From Hyphomicrobiales bacterium (GTDB lineage Bacteria > Pseudomonadota > Alphaproteobacteria > Rhizobiales > Rhizobiaceae): DNA of 41,786 bases. The notes beneath the pieces were generated by a model that saw only the letters and a list, made by a program, of their open reading frames with translations, ran no database searches and had not been told where the DNA came from. Shown here piece after piece: positions 34,648 to 41,786 of the stretch; position 1 is the stretch's first letter, and every line of letters starts with the position of its first letter. A program made the position numbers and the translations under genes. The DNA lies in contig UCAG01000018.1 in the NCBI GenBank assembly GCA_900470285.1, positions 1 through 41,786 of the forward strand. The letters are read 5' to 3'.

Positions 34648-34992
34648 ATGCACGATCGGTTTGTCTTGAGGGTTTCGGGTGTTTGTGCTGTGTATAGGCC
34701 TGTATCTGTCGAATTCTATCGTCCAGGCGATGTGATCTTGCCTCCCTATGACAAGCATATACAGGGCTGGTCATTCTATAATGAAATCCGTGGCGGCTAT
34801 GATTTCCATCGCTACACTCTGTCACTTGTGCCGCGCGGGCGTACCAATGACGCAGAAGAGTGGGCGGGATATGCGCGGCTTTTGTTGCGTGAAGCGGCCA
34901 AACAACTGCACCATTTAGGCAATCAGTCGATGCTGGATTTGTTCAAATATACGTCCCTTGTTTCTGCCGAAGACCTGAAAAACCATTCTTAA
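34648..34992 (+). CDS. Hypothetical protein, 114 residues
   Basis: I do not recognise this protein. From about residue 30 it reads like a folded, partly helical domain (G-W-S-F-Y-N-E-I-R-G-G-Y-D-F-H-R-Y-T-L-S, then E-E-W-A-G-Y-A-R-L-L-L-R-E-A-A-K-Q-L). The first about 25 residues look less ordered and no ribosome-binding site is visible before the ATG at 34648, so the start is uncertain and the gene may be N-truncated. It follows the fused ATPase by 33 bases on the same strand. No signal peptide or membrane segment is seen. It may be real or a fragment. Confidence 0.4.
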   Translation: MHDRFVLRVSGVCAVYRPVSVEFYRPGDVILPPYDKHIQGWSFYNEIRGGYDFHRYTLSLVPRGRTNDAEEWAGYARLLLREAAKQLHHLGNQSMLDLFKYTSLVSAEDLKNHS

Positions 34993-35090
34993 TGGCACAC
35001 TGGCTGAATCGCTATTCACCGGCTCCAATGAGGCGTCCAAAGCCCTCACCTCCGCACGGTTCGTTGTGTCGGATAAACTCACCGAACAAT
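34993..35090. other. Short gap before Ada-like remnant
   Basis: No recognisable gene on either strand. The composition is core-like rather than AT-rich, so it may be decayed coding sequence continuous with its neighbours. Confidence 0.3.
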
Positions 35091-35345
35091 TCATGACCTT
35101 GAACTTCTGCTTGGCTGTCTTATGCCGCCGGAGAGTTTCTTTTGTTTACGTTCCAGATCAACGTCAGAAAATCGGATGCGGAGCGCGCTTTCCATCGCCG
35201 TGTGTGAAGAGGCAAACTCGAGTGCCGCGATACCTTTTTCAGTCATAGCGACGATACAATCACTGAGTAAGCTCCTTCCCCACGCAAAGCGAATAATCTC
35301 CCCCATCACCTTACCTTCCCAATCTATTGTATATCGAAGATAGGC
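35091..35345 (-). pseudogene. Ada-like O6-methylguanine-DNA methyltransferase remnant
   Basis: The minus strand encodes W-E-G-K-V-M-G-E-I-I-R-F-A-W-G-R-S-L, then D-C-I-V-A-M-T-E-K-G-I-A-A-L-E-F, and M-E-S-A-L-R-I-R-F-S-D-V-D-L. This follows the segment of Ada that links the AraC-like domain to the methyltransferase (G-E-x-I-R-F-A, V-A-x-T-E-x-G-I, L-x-x-R-F-P). The methyl-accepting cysteine domain (P-C-H-R) and the N-terminal zinc and AraC domains are missing on both sides. It is a fragment of a deleted adaptive-response gene. Confidence 0.5.
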
Positions 35346-35643
35346 TTACGTTTGGCACAATGCGCTCCGATCCTTGCGTTCAAACTAAATATATCTGAAA
35401 CTGGACATTTCGTCCGGAAGAGGGAAATATGAATTGCTAATTTTTATTAATAATATCAATATATTAACTCAATAATGTATTTCATTAATCTATGATTTCT
35501 AATTGATAAAACTGCAAATGCTCTTGAAGCAGCATAACAGACAAGCAGTTATAAACGACAGGTACAAATCTCATTATACCCTGTGTGGCAACCACGCCGG
35601 TTTCTTTACAACGAAGGATTTGAAGCAAAATCTGCGCAGAGCG
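35346..35643. other. Intergenic AT-rich stretch
   Basis: About 300 bases, strongly AT-rich in the middle (35430-35500). A short plus-strand string R-F-L-Y-N-E-G-F-E-A before a stop near 35640 recalls a GNAT C-terminus but is too short to call. No promoter or terminator is convincing. Confidence 0.35.
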
Positions 35644-36145
35644 CTATTTAAAATCAAAAACTAAAACGCCGTTTTTAGAATCCAGAAGAGGGCCAACAAA
35701 CTGCTTGAAGCTTTCATGTGCCGGCTCAAAAAAAACGGGAATTAGTCACGACCGGCGTGCCCACATAATAATTTCTATCGCCTTCTGACTGAAATGTAAC
35801 GATAAATGCCTGTTGATAGCCGCCATCGACACCTTCGCCGCTATTCTGTACGCCCTCTTCAATACGAACAATATATGGTTTTCCGTTTCTGCGGGCCTGT
35901 GTTTTTAAGGCTAAAAAACGTTGGCGGACTTCCGATACTTGCTTGGGCAGGATGCCCTGTTTGTAGCGGAATAATACAATATGATGAATGGTTCCTGGTT
36001 TATAATTAGCCGATGTGAATGCAGCAGTTCCTACTTTTTTCTGTTGGGCATCAAGTATCTCGCGAGCGGTTGCCGCATGTGATACGGATAATGCTTGCAA
36101 GAAAAGCACAACCGCCAAGCCAAAAGACGTTAAAATTTTAAACAT
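35644..36145 (-). pseudogene. Exported Dabb-domain (stress-responsive alpha/beta-barrel) protein with frameshift
   Basis: A signal peptide (M-F-K-I-L-T-S-F-G-L-A-V-V-L-F-L, ending S-H-A) is followed by a helical linker and a Dabb domain: H-H-I-V-L-F-R-Y-K-Q-G-I, V-R-Q-R-F-L-A-L-K, G-Y-Q-Q-A-F-I-V-T-F-Q-S-E-G-D-R-N-Y-Y-V-G-T-P-V-V. The frame ends early at 35726 through a run of eight T on the coding strand (35728-35735). One base fewer restores E-P-A-H-E-S-F-K-Q-F-V-G-P-L-L-D and V-L-V-F-D-F-K-stop at 35644, the normal Dabb C-terminus, and gives exactly 167 codons. The truncated form would lack the last helix and strand. The ATG at 36145 has GAGAG upstream. Dabb proteins are usually cytosolic dimers; an exported one is unusual. 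Confidence 0.75.
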
Positions 36146-36199
36146 ATTGGATTCTCTCAAACTGACCGGCAGAAAATAAAACGCTTTTTGTTAAAGTGA

Positions 36200-36601
36200 T
36201 TAATGCTCAGGAGACGTTAAAACGATTGAAGATGTAACTTTTTCAAAGGTAAGCATTGGCCGGATCGCAGAAAGCAGTTTAGCCAAACGAGGCTTTTTCG
36301 CATGGGCTGCTGCCGCGTTCTGATTAGCATATAGCTCCGTCACCATTATGTGATTGCGAACCAATGAACCATCTTTAGACGTAGGTTTGAGCACCTCAAA
36401 ACGCAGACATCCGGGCTCTTCTTTGATAGTTAGTGTCGCGTGTTTTTTTAGCATGTTTAATACCTTGTCTTCTTTTCCTTCGACCACGACATATTCCACA
36501 ATAATAGCAATGCGATTATTTTTGGCGGTGGCTGATTTTGCAGCAAAAACAGATATAAATACTATAAATGACGCGATAATAACTTTTATTGTTAACTGCA
36601 T
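36200..36601 (-). CDS. Exported ABM-domain (antibiotic biosynthesis monooxygenase-like) protein
   Basis: 133 residues. A signal peptide spans about 1-25 (L-T-I-K-V-I-I-A-S-F-I-V-F-I-S-V-F-A, then S-A-T-A). The mature part is a single ABM domain: V-E-Y-V-V-V-E-G-K-E-D-K-V, T-I-K-E-E-P-G-C-L-R-F-E-V, and V-T-E-L-Y-A-N-Q-N-A-A-A-A-H. ABM proteins are dimeric ferredoxin-like-fold proteins such as quinol monooxygenases (YgiN). The ATG at 36601 follows AGAGGA; a longer start at 36622 adds M-F-I-K-E-D-F and is less likely. It lies 54 bases upstream of the exported Dabb protein on the same strand, so the two may be cotranscribed. Function is unknown. Confidence 0.78.
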   Translation of the reverse strand: MQLTIKVIIASFIVFISVFAAKSATAKNNRIAIIVEYVVVEGKEDKVLNMLKKHATLTIKEEPGCLRFEVLKPTSKDGSLVRNHIMVTELYANQNAAAAHAKKPRLAKLLSAIRPMLTFEKVTSSIVLTSPEH

Positions 36602-36992
36602 AAAATCCTCTTTTATAAACAATTACGTCTAATAAAAACTATAATTCATTGTTTTTATTTTAAATTTTGTTTTCTTTATAATGTTTCTCGAAAATTATTT
36701 TAAATAATAAATATTATTTTAAAGATTATTTAAAGTACAACTACAGGCTCGCTATTTTATATTATAATTCATCCCCCTATAATGAGTTAGGAAGGCGGAT
36801 TGTGTTGGCATAATCTCGCCTGTAATTCTCAGCACGTTCATACAGCGCCTAATGAATAATGATGATCCTGCGATGATCTCAATCGGAAACGATGGCGGTA
36901 ACAAAGCACGGTACGAACTTCGCTCATCCCGCATTATCGCCTCTGGAATTTACGCTAAAATCAGGGTCGCGCTGCCATATGTTCAGCGCATC
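36602..36992. other. AT-rich intergenic stretch, no gene
   Basis: 391 bases between the ABM gene start and the oxyR stop. From 36610 to 36780 it is very AT-rich, suitable for the ABM/Dabb promoter. Two plus-strand frames (36852-37043 and 36892-37089) overlap each other and the oxyR 3' end and show no recognisable protein. Confidence 0.4.
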
Positions 36993-37898
36993 TCAGGCCT
37001 GTTGCGGCATAAGTTCTGCTACAACACCGGCGATGATGGATGAGAGTTTTTCCATCAGATCACCGGCATTACTTGATCTGCGCCAGTAAAGACCAATATT
37101 TCTCTGAAAGCCGTCGGCCTCGAGAGGTAAAAAAGCGATGTGGTTTTGCGCAGTTGCTCCTATACACGCCAATTGCGGCAATAAGGTAAGCCCCATACCC
37201 GCAACAACCATCTGACGTAAAGTTTCGAGGCTGGTACCGCGAAAACCGTCATATTCATGTGCGCCATAGCGTCTGCACAATGTAAGCGCCTGATCGCGCA
37301 GACAATGCCCCTCTTCCAGCAGCATCAGACGCTGGCCGGAAAGCGCATCTGCCGATAAGCGGTCTTGTCCCGCCAGAGCATGACCGGAAGGTACAGCCAG
37401 ATGAAAAGGCTCACTGAATAATTTGCGTCCGGTCACATGCGGGTCTTCAACAGGCAATGCCAGCAATGCGGCATCAATCTGCCCGTCGATCAGTCGCTGC
37501 AATAAAACGGTGCTTTTTTCTTCCGTCAGTAAAATTTCCATCGATGGAAAATGACGCATAAATTGCGGTACAATATGCGGCAGAAGATAAGGGCCGAGTG
37601 TCGGAAAAACACCAAGATGCAAGCGTCGTGTACCGTCAGCACAATGCCCCGCAGCTTCATCACGCAATTGCGTCACTTCATGAAGAATTATACGTGCGCG
37701 TCTGACTGCCGCTTCACCGGCTTGCGTCAGAATAAGTCCGCGCGATGAGCGTTCAAATAATATAACGCCCAGCTCTTCTTCAAGCTTGCGGATCTGCGCA
37801 GAAAGGGTCGGCTGGCTGGCATTGCAGACTTCAGCCGCGCGATGAAAGTTGCGCTGCTCAGCCAGCGCAACCAGATATTCGAGCTCGCGGAGATTCAT
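36993..37898 (-). CDS. oxyR: Hydrogen peroxide-sensing LysR regulator OxyR
   Basis: 301-residue LysR protein. The HTH is N-F-H-R-A-A-E-V-C-N-A-S-Q-P-T-L-S-A-Q-I. The redox pair is at exactly the Escherichia coli positions: C199 and C208 in G-H-C-L-R-D-Q-A-L-T-L-C. The G-T-S-L-E-T-L-R-Q-M-V segment also matches. Peroxide oxidises C199 to form the C199-C208 disulfide and activates transcription. The gene starts 13 bases after the ahpF stop on the same strand, so oxyR is probably the third gene of an ahpC-ahpF-oxyR operon and would be positively autoregulated. Confidence 0.93.
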   Translation of the reverse strand: MNLRELEYLVALAEQRNFHRAAEVCNASQPTLSAQIRKLEEELGVILFERSSRGLILTQAGEAAVRRARIILHEVTQLRDEAAGHCADGTRRLHLGVFPTLGPYLLPHIVPQFMRHFPSMEILLTEEKSTVLLQRLIDGQIDAALLALPVEDPHVTGRKLFSEPFHLAVPSGHALAGQDRLSADALSGQRLMLLEEGHCLRDQALTLCRRYGAHEYDGFRGTSLETLRQMVVAGMGLTLLPQLACIGATAQNHIAFLPLEADGFQRNIGLYWRRSSNAGDLMEKLSSIIAGVVAELMPQQA

Positions 37899-37911
37899 GC
37901 GAGACCACGCA

Positions 37912-39480
37912 TTAAGCCGCCTGCTCCTCGGCAGGCAACCGGATCAGATAATCGAAGGCTGCAAGTGATGCCCTTGCCCCCTCACCCATCGCAATCACAA
38001 TCTGTTTGTAAGGCGCAGTTGTACAATCCCCTGCCGCGAATACACCCGGAACCGAGGTTGCACCATATAGATCCGTGATGATTTCACCGCGCGCATTCAG
38101 CGAGACGGTATCCTTCAGCCACTCAGTATTTGGCATAAGACCGATCTGCACAAAAATACCTTCCAGTGTCAGTGAGCGGGTTTCGCCGCTGATCCGGTCT
38201 TCATAGGTCAGGCCGGTAACACGCTTACCGTCACCGGTCACTTCTGTGGTCTTGGCAGATGTAAGAACAGTCACATTCGGCAGGCTTTTCAGCTTGCGTT
38301 GCAGCACTTCATCAGCACGAAGTACCTTGTCAAATTCGATGAGCGTTACATGGCTGACCAGCCCCGCCAGATCAATCGCGGCTTCCACGCCTGAATTTCC
38401 GCCACCGATCACGGCGACGCGTTTGCCTTTAAACAACGGACCATCGCAATGCGGGCAGAAAGCAACACCCTTATTGATATACTGCTCCTCACCCGGCACG
38501 CCCATTTTGCGCCAGCGTGCGCCGGTCGACAAAACAACAGAAGTACTGGTAAGAGATGCGCCCGAAGCCAGTGTCACCTTAAAGCCTTCGGAAATCCGCT
38601 CCAGCTTAACAGCCTGCTGGCCATTAATAATCTCGGCATCATAGTCACGTACATGCGCTTCCATAGAGCGGGCAAGTTTTGGCCCTTCTGTATGGGTAAC
38701 AGAAATAAAATTCTCAATCGACATCGTATCCAGCACCTGACCGCCAAAACGATCAGCAACAACACCGGTACGGATACCTTTGCGCGCGGCGTAAACCGCT
38801 GCCGCTGCACCAGCTGGGCCACCGCCTACGACGAGTACATCGAAAGGTGCCTGTGCATTAATCGCTTCGGCAGCACGTTCACCTGCGCCGGTGTCGATCT
38901 TCGCCAGGATTTCCTCGGCACCCATACGTCCGGAACCAAATACCTCGCCATTCAGGAATACGGAAGGTACCGACATAACCTGACGCTCAGCAACTTCATC
39001 CTGAAACAGCGCGCCGTCGATAGCTACATGTTCAATACCCGGATTAAGTACGGCCATCAGGTTCAGCGCCTGCACAACATCAGGGCAGTTCTGGCAGGAA
39101 AGAGAATAATAAGTTTCGAAACGGAAATTACCCTTGATGCCACGAATTTGGTCGATCAGTGCCTGCTCGACCTTTGGCGGATAACCACCGGCCTGCAAAA
39201 GAGCAAGCACCAGAGAAGTAAATTCATGACCAAGCGGAAGACCCGCAAAAACCAGATGAATATCTTCACCCGGTGAGGTCAGTGCGAAAGACGGCACACG
39301 TGCACCGGCCACATCGCCGCGCTTAATCGTAATCTTGTCTGACTGTTCGCGGATTTGTTCAAGAAGTTGCAGCAGCTCATGCGATTTGGCATCATCTCCG
39401 GCATAGGCGATGATTTCAACCGGCCGCACCAGACGTTCCAGATAGCCCTTCAGCTGGGTTTTCAAGTTCGTATCGAGCAT
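37912..39480 (-). CDS. ahpF: Alkyl hydroperoxide reductase subunit F
   Basis: 522-residue FAD-dependent NADH:peroxiredoxin disulfide reductase. The N-terminal tandem thioredoxin-fold domain carries the Cxx[10 protein letters not shown] near residue 130. The FAD-binding motif [12 protein letters not shown] follows at about 215, then the second CxxC C-P-H-C-D-G near 345, the NAD-binding G-G-G-N-S-G, and the C-terminal F-A-A-G-D-C-T-T. The enzyme passes electrons from NADH to the AhpC disulfide. It lies 80 bases downstream of ahpC with a hairpin in between. Confidence 0.96.
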   Translation of the reverse strand: MLDTNLKTQLKGYLERLVRPVEIIAYAGDDAKSHELLQLLEQIREQSDKITIKRGDVAGARVPSFALTSPGEDIHLVFAGLPLGHEFTSLVLALLQAGGYPPKVEQALIDQIRGIKGNFRFETYYSLSCQNCPDVVQALNLMAVLNPGIEHVAIDGALFQDEVAERQVMSVPSVFLNGEVFGSGRMGAEEILAKIDTGAGERAAEAINAQAPFDVLVVGGGPAGAAAAVYAARKGIRTGVVADRFGGQVLDTMSIENFISVTHTEGPKLARSMEAHVRDYDAEIINGQQAVKLERISEGFKVTLASGASLTSTSVVLSTGARWRKMGVPGEEQYINKGVAFCPHCDGPLFKGKRVAVIGGGNSGVEAAIDLAGLVSHVTLIEFDKVLRADEVLQRKLKSLPNVTVLTSAKTTEVTGDGKRVTGLTYEDRISGETRSLTLEGIFVQIGLMPNTEWLKDTVSLNARGEIITDLYGATSVPGVFAAGDCTTAPYKQIVIAMGEGARASLAAFDYLIRLPAEEQAA

Positions 39481-39514
39481 ACTGAGTTCCTCTTGCTAAA
39501 CTGTCACAGATAAT

Positions 39515-39541
39515 CGGGCAGCTGCGGGAAACAGCTGCCCG
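39515..39541. other. Hairpin between ahpC and ahpF
   Basis: CGGGCAGCTG at 39515-39524 and CAGCTGCCCG at 39532-39541 form a perfect 10-bp stem with a seven-base loop. A T-run follows only on the plus strand (TTTTATTATT), while both neighbouring genes are on the minus strand. On their mRNA it is therefore a stable stem without U-tail, fitting partial attenuation that gives more ahpC than ahpF product. Confidence 0.65.
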
Positions 39542-39560
39542 TTTTATTATTTACGGCGCG

Positions 39561-40124
39561 TCAGATTTTGCCGACGAGGTCGAGCGAAGGAGCAAGGGTC
39601 GCTTCACCTTCCTGCCATTTTGCAGGGCAAACTTCACCCGGATGCGAACGCACATATTGAGCAGCTTTGATCTTGCGTACGAGATCGGAAGCATCACGGC
39701 CGATACCTTCAGCAGTGATTTCCATGGCCTGAATGATACCGTCCGGATCGACGATGAAAGTTGCGCGGTCTGCAAGACCCTGACCTTCGCGCATGACGCC
39801 GAAATTATTGGTTACAACACCGCTCGGATCGCCAAGCATTGTATAGTTGATCTTGCCGATTGTGTCGGATGAATCGTGCCAGGCTTTGTGCGTGAAATGC
39901 GTATCGGTAGAAACCGAATAGACCTCAACACCCATTTTCTGCAGTTCTTCATAATGATCTGCAAGATCACCCAGCTCGGTCGGGCATACGAATGTAAAGT
40001 CAGCAGGATAGAAGAAAAAGACGGCCCATTTGCCCAATACATCTTCTTCAGTCACGGAGATGAATTTACCCTGACGGTAAGCCTGCGCGATAAAAGGTTT
40101 GATCTGTGTGTTTACGGTTGCCAT
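39561..40124 (-). CDS. ahpC: Alkyl hydroperoxide reductase subunit C (2-Cys peroxiredoxin)
   Basis: 187-residue typical 2-Cys peroxiredoxin. The peroxidatic cysteine is C47 in F-T-F-V-C-P-T-E-L, and the resolving cysteine is C166 in [10 protein letters not shown]. Length and motifs equal the enteric AhpC, including the [15 protein letters not shown] segment. It detoxifies H2O2, organic hydroperoxides and peroxynitrite in the cytosol and is recycled by AhpF. It heads the operon; AGGAGT precedes the start, and an OxyR-like site lies 81 bases upstream. Confidence 0.97.
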   Translation of the reverse strand: MATVNTQIKPFIAQAYRQGKFISVTEEDVLGKWAVFFFYPADFTFVCPTELGDLADHYEELQKMGVEVYSVSTDTHFTHKAWHDSSDTIGKINYTMLGDPSGVVTNNFGVMREGQGLADRATFIVDPDGIIQAMEITAEGIGRDASDLVRKIKAAQYVRSHPGEVCPAKWQEGEATLAPSLDLVGKI

Positions 40125-40204
40125 TGTGCACTCCTGTCAGAATGTTGTCTGGGCTCCGTATAGAGGCTAAAGCGTAATTTATAAAGTCAATTAATCATAT
40201 AAAA

Positions 40205-40225
40205 TTGATAGACATTAACTATCAA
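40205..40225. promoter_or_regulatory. OxyR-binding site candidate upstream of ahpC
   Basis: TTGATAG at 40205-40211 and CTATCAA at 40219-40225 are perfect 7-bp arms with a seven-base spacer, matching the ATAG-N7-CTAT half of the OxyR consensus. A second CTAT occurs at about 40238 with imperfect spacing. It lies 81-101 bases upstream of the ahpC start, where activation would be expected. Confidence 0.65.
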
Positions 40226-40262
40226 CACATAAAAATTCTATAAATATAATTAAAACAATAAG

Positions 40263-40290
40263 TTAGAAAGAAATTTCGCCGGCTTTCTAA
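40263..40290. other. Inverted repeat in ahpC/exonuclease gap
   Basis: TTAGAAAG at 40263-40270 and CTTTCTAA at 40283-40290 are perfect 8-bp arms with a 12-base loop, in the 391-base gap 40125-40515 between divergent ahpC and the exonuclease gene. Role unknown; a regulator site or RNA hairpin is possible. Confidence 0.4.
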
Positions 40291-40302
40291 TAGTCATCAT
40301 TT

Positions 40303-40321
40303 TTGCATAGCAGCTATGCAA
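40303..40321. promoter_or_regulatory. Second inverted repeat in the same gap
   Basis: TTGCATAG at 40303-40310 and CTATGCAA at 40314-40321 are perfect 8-bp arms around CAG, 195 bases before the exonuclease ATG. The compact dyad resembles a repressor operator. The rest of the gap shows no gene. Confidence 0.35.
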
Positions 40322-40515
40322 TTTCTTCAATGCGCTGGATTCTGTGGAAATCTCTGCTCTCACAACAATGAACTGAGCTACGCATTACGCCTAGTCTCAG
40401 TCAGGCTTCTTTTAAAAAACACCGGCATTCCTGTCTGGCAAATGGACTTTGACTTTAATTGCCAAGATTAATTAGAATATGCGCATTCTAAAGTCCCAGT
40501 GATAAGATTTACGGT

Positions 40516-41493
40516 ATGAATTCAAAACCAATCCAGTTTGATATGTTTGACGCGAAAACCAGCCATCCGGTTGATGTGCCGCCTGTTGTCGTTAATCGTA
40601 AGTCTGTGCCGGCAAATGAAGAGGCCCTAGCGCAGCAGCTGGAAGAAACGGGACGTTTTCGCATTCTCCGTAAACTGACACCGCGCCCGGTTATCAAGAG
40701 GGAAGACAGCCCGTTTGAGCGGCTTGCAATTCTCATCGACACAGAAACCACCGGACTGAATCATACGACTGATCAGATTATCGAGGTCGGTGCTGTTGCT
40801 TTTACCTATAATGATGACGGTGCTTTTGGCGATGTGGTTGGCATATTCAACGGAATGCAGCAACCAACAATGCCAATTCCGGCAGAGATTACCCGCCTGA
40901 CAGGTATCACTGATGAAATGGTGCTGGGACAGACACTTGATCTCCGATCACTGGAGGCGATGATCGAACCTGCTGATCTCATCATTGCCCATAATGCCGG
41001 ATTTGACAGGCCGTTCTGCGAAAAGCTTTCCCCATTATTCGCGTCCAAAGCATGGGCATGTTCCGTTGCGGAAGTACAATGGGCGGGATTTGGTTTTGAA
41101 GGCAACAAACTGGGTTACCTGGTTGGCCAAAGCGGATTATTTCACAACGGCCACCGTGCAACCGATGATTGTCACGCATTGCTGGAAGTATTGATCCGGC
41201 CGGTCGGAGCGGAAGCAACTGTTCCTTTTACTGAGTTGCTCAAATCCAGCCGCAAAGCCCGTGTCAGAATTTATGCGGAAAACAGTCCCTTTGACATGAA
41301 AGATCATCTGAAAAAACGGGGCTACAGGTGGTCTGACGGCAATGACGGCCGCCCCAAAGCGTGGTGGGTTGAAGTTGACGAAGACAATTATGCCGACGAG
41401 TTGCACTATCTCCAAACGGAAATCTACCGCTGGAAAGATGCTGAACCACTTTCCATAAGACTGACGGCACAAGACCGCTTTAAAAGCCGTTAA
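40516..41493 (+). CDS. DnaQ-like 3'-5' exonuclease (DEDDh)
   Basis: 325-residue nuclease. Exo I is A-I-L-I-D-T-E-T-T-G (D75, E77), Exo II is I-I-A-H-N-A-G-F-D-R-P-F and Exo III is H-R-A-T-D-D-C-H-A-L, with the DEDDh histidine present. The fold matches Pol III epsilon-type proofreading exonucleases, but the about 70-residue N-terminal extension and the C-terminal domain (R-I-Y-A-E-N-S-P-F, K-K-R-G-Y-R-W-S-D-G, G-R-P-K-A-W-W) differ from DnaQ and belong to a separate subgroup. It is probably an accessory single-strand trimming or repair nuclease rather than the replicase subunit. It stands alone; the ATG at 40516 has no strong Shine-Dalgarno. Confidence 0.88.
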   Translation: MNSKPIQFDMFDAKTSHPVDVPPVVVNRKSVPANEEALAQQLEETGRFRILRKLTPRPVIKREDSPFERLAILIDTETTGLNHTTDQIIEVGAVAFTYNDDGAFGDVVGIFNGMQQPTMPIPAEITRLTGITDEMVLGQTLDLRSLEAMIEPADLIIAHNAGFDRPFCEKLSPLFASKAWACSVAEVQWAGFGFEGNKLGYLVGQSGLFHNGHRATDDCHALLEVLIRPVGAEATVPFTELLKSSRKARVRIYAENSPFDMKDHLKKRGYRWSDGNDGRPKAWWVEVDEDNYADELHYLQTEIYRWKDAEPLSIRLTAQDRFKSR

Positions 41494-41786
41494 TCACCCT
41501 CTTTCCTGTTGTTTCGGCTCGATATTTTACTGCATGCTGCTATAATAGCGGCATGCAAATATATTATTGTAACGTAAATGCATATGTTTCTGCACCATGA
41601 AAATACTATTTATTAAATAATAACTTATTTAAATAGTAATTTAATTATATTTAATATCTGAAACTCTAAAATATTAGATAAATGTTTATAATATAAATTA
41701 AATTACTATATATGAATATTTATTAAATTCTTTGAAGAACTTTTCACATCTAAATTTATATTATAATCAACCTCAAAGTATAATTT
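41494..41786. other. AT-rich tail without gene
   Basis: After about 41560 the sequence is extremely AT-rich with no open frame of note. It holds the terminator-like hairpin at 41531-41557 and otherwise nothing recognisable. Confidence 0.5.
41531..41557 (+). terminator. Hairpin after the exonuclease gene
   Basis: TGCATGC at 41531-41537 pairs with GCATGCA at 41551-41557. Inside, GCTA and TAGC extend the stem through one T-G pair to about 12 bp with a TAA loop. It lies 38 bases after the exonuclease stop. The tail AATATATTATTG is AT-rich but not a clean T-run, so termination is plausible but not certain. Confidence 0.45.

Noticed and set aside
36852-37089. Two overlapping plus-strand ORFs before oxyR
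   Set aside because: They overlap each other and the oxyR 3' end, and neither shows a recognisable domain or ribosome-binding site.
38449-39276. 275-codon plus-strand ORF over ahpF
   Set aside because: It is fully antisense to ahpF, whose protein motifs are unambiguous; the ORF product resembles nothing.

Overview
The window reads as chromosome of an alphaproteobacterium, most likely Hyphomicrobiales (Rhizobiales) near Brucellaceae. The basis is a VirK-family protein, large type Va autotransporters ending in GTVGFK/R-x-KW, many FadR-, LysR- and ROK-type regulators, and dense periplasmic ABC uptake operons. Base composition is moderate in most genes and clearly AT-rich in a few islands (about 16.4-17.5 kb, 36.6-36.8 kb and 41.56-41.79 kb). 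The genus is an inference.

Layout. (1) 1-30: last codons of an autotransporter. (2) 166-4396: FadR-type repressor divergent from a PuuD-like glutamine-amidotransferase-fold hydrolase and a polar amino-acid ABC transporter, probably a uptake-and-cleavage operon for a gamma-glutamyl compound. (3) 4505-5615: VirK-like exported protein and a GNAT acetyltransferase. (4) 5802-10433: two redox enzymes (old yellow enzyme; MDR quinone-oxidoreductase type), each divergent from its own LysR regulator, with a decayed IS6-family transposase between the units. (5) 10908-16324: a 70-codon remnant or mini-protein made of an autotransporter leader joined to the autotransporter C-terminal strand, then an intact 1707-residue autotransporter. 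(6) 16.4-18.6 kb: accessory scar zone with a small inverted-repeat element, a frameshifted AT-rich GNAT gene with a heptamer tandem repeat at its 5' side, a Nudix gene without an ATG start, and a second IS6-type remnant.

(7) 18604-24765: an agmatinase-family ureohydrolase and a spermidine/putrescine-type ABC transporter in one operon, divergent from a GcvA-like LysR gene with a clean operator-like palindrome. (8) 24803-34614: a bidirectional locus. Leftward it encodes a family-5 binding protein, two Dpp/Opp permeases, a ROK sugar kinase and CutC. Rightward it encodes a ROK repressor, an M81 (MlrC-like) metallopeptidase and a fused double-ATPase. Together these form one uptake and catabolic system for an unknown, probably amino-sugar-linked or peptide-like, substrate. 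(9) 34.6-36.6 kb: an unrecognised small gene, an Ada-like remnant, and two small exported proteins with Dabb and ABM domains, the first frameshifted in an A/T homopolymer. (10) 36993-40124: oxyR, ahpF and ahpC on the minus strand with an OxyR-like site upstream of ahpC. (11) 40516-41493: a DnaQ-like 3'-5' exonuclease, then an AT-rich tail.

No rRNA, tRNA or CRISPR array was seen. The most unusual points are the leader-plus-beta-signal mini-autotransporter, the heptamer repeats beside a homopolymer-frameshifted GNAT gene, the M81/ROK/CutC/Opp locus, and the two adjacent exported ferredoxin-like-fold proteins. All calls come from reading the sequence and from family knowledge; no database search was run.
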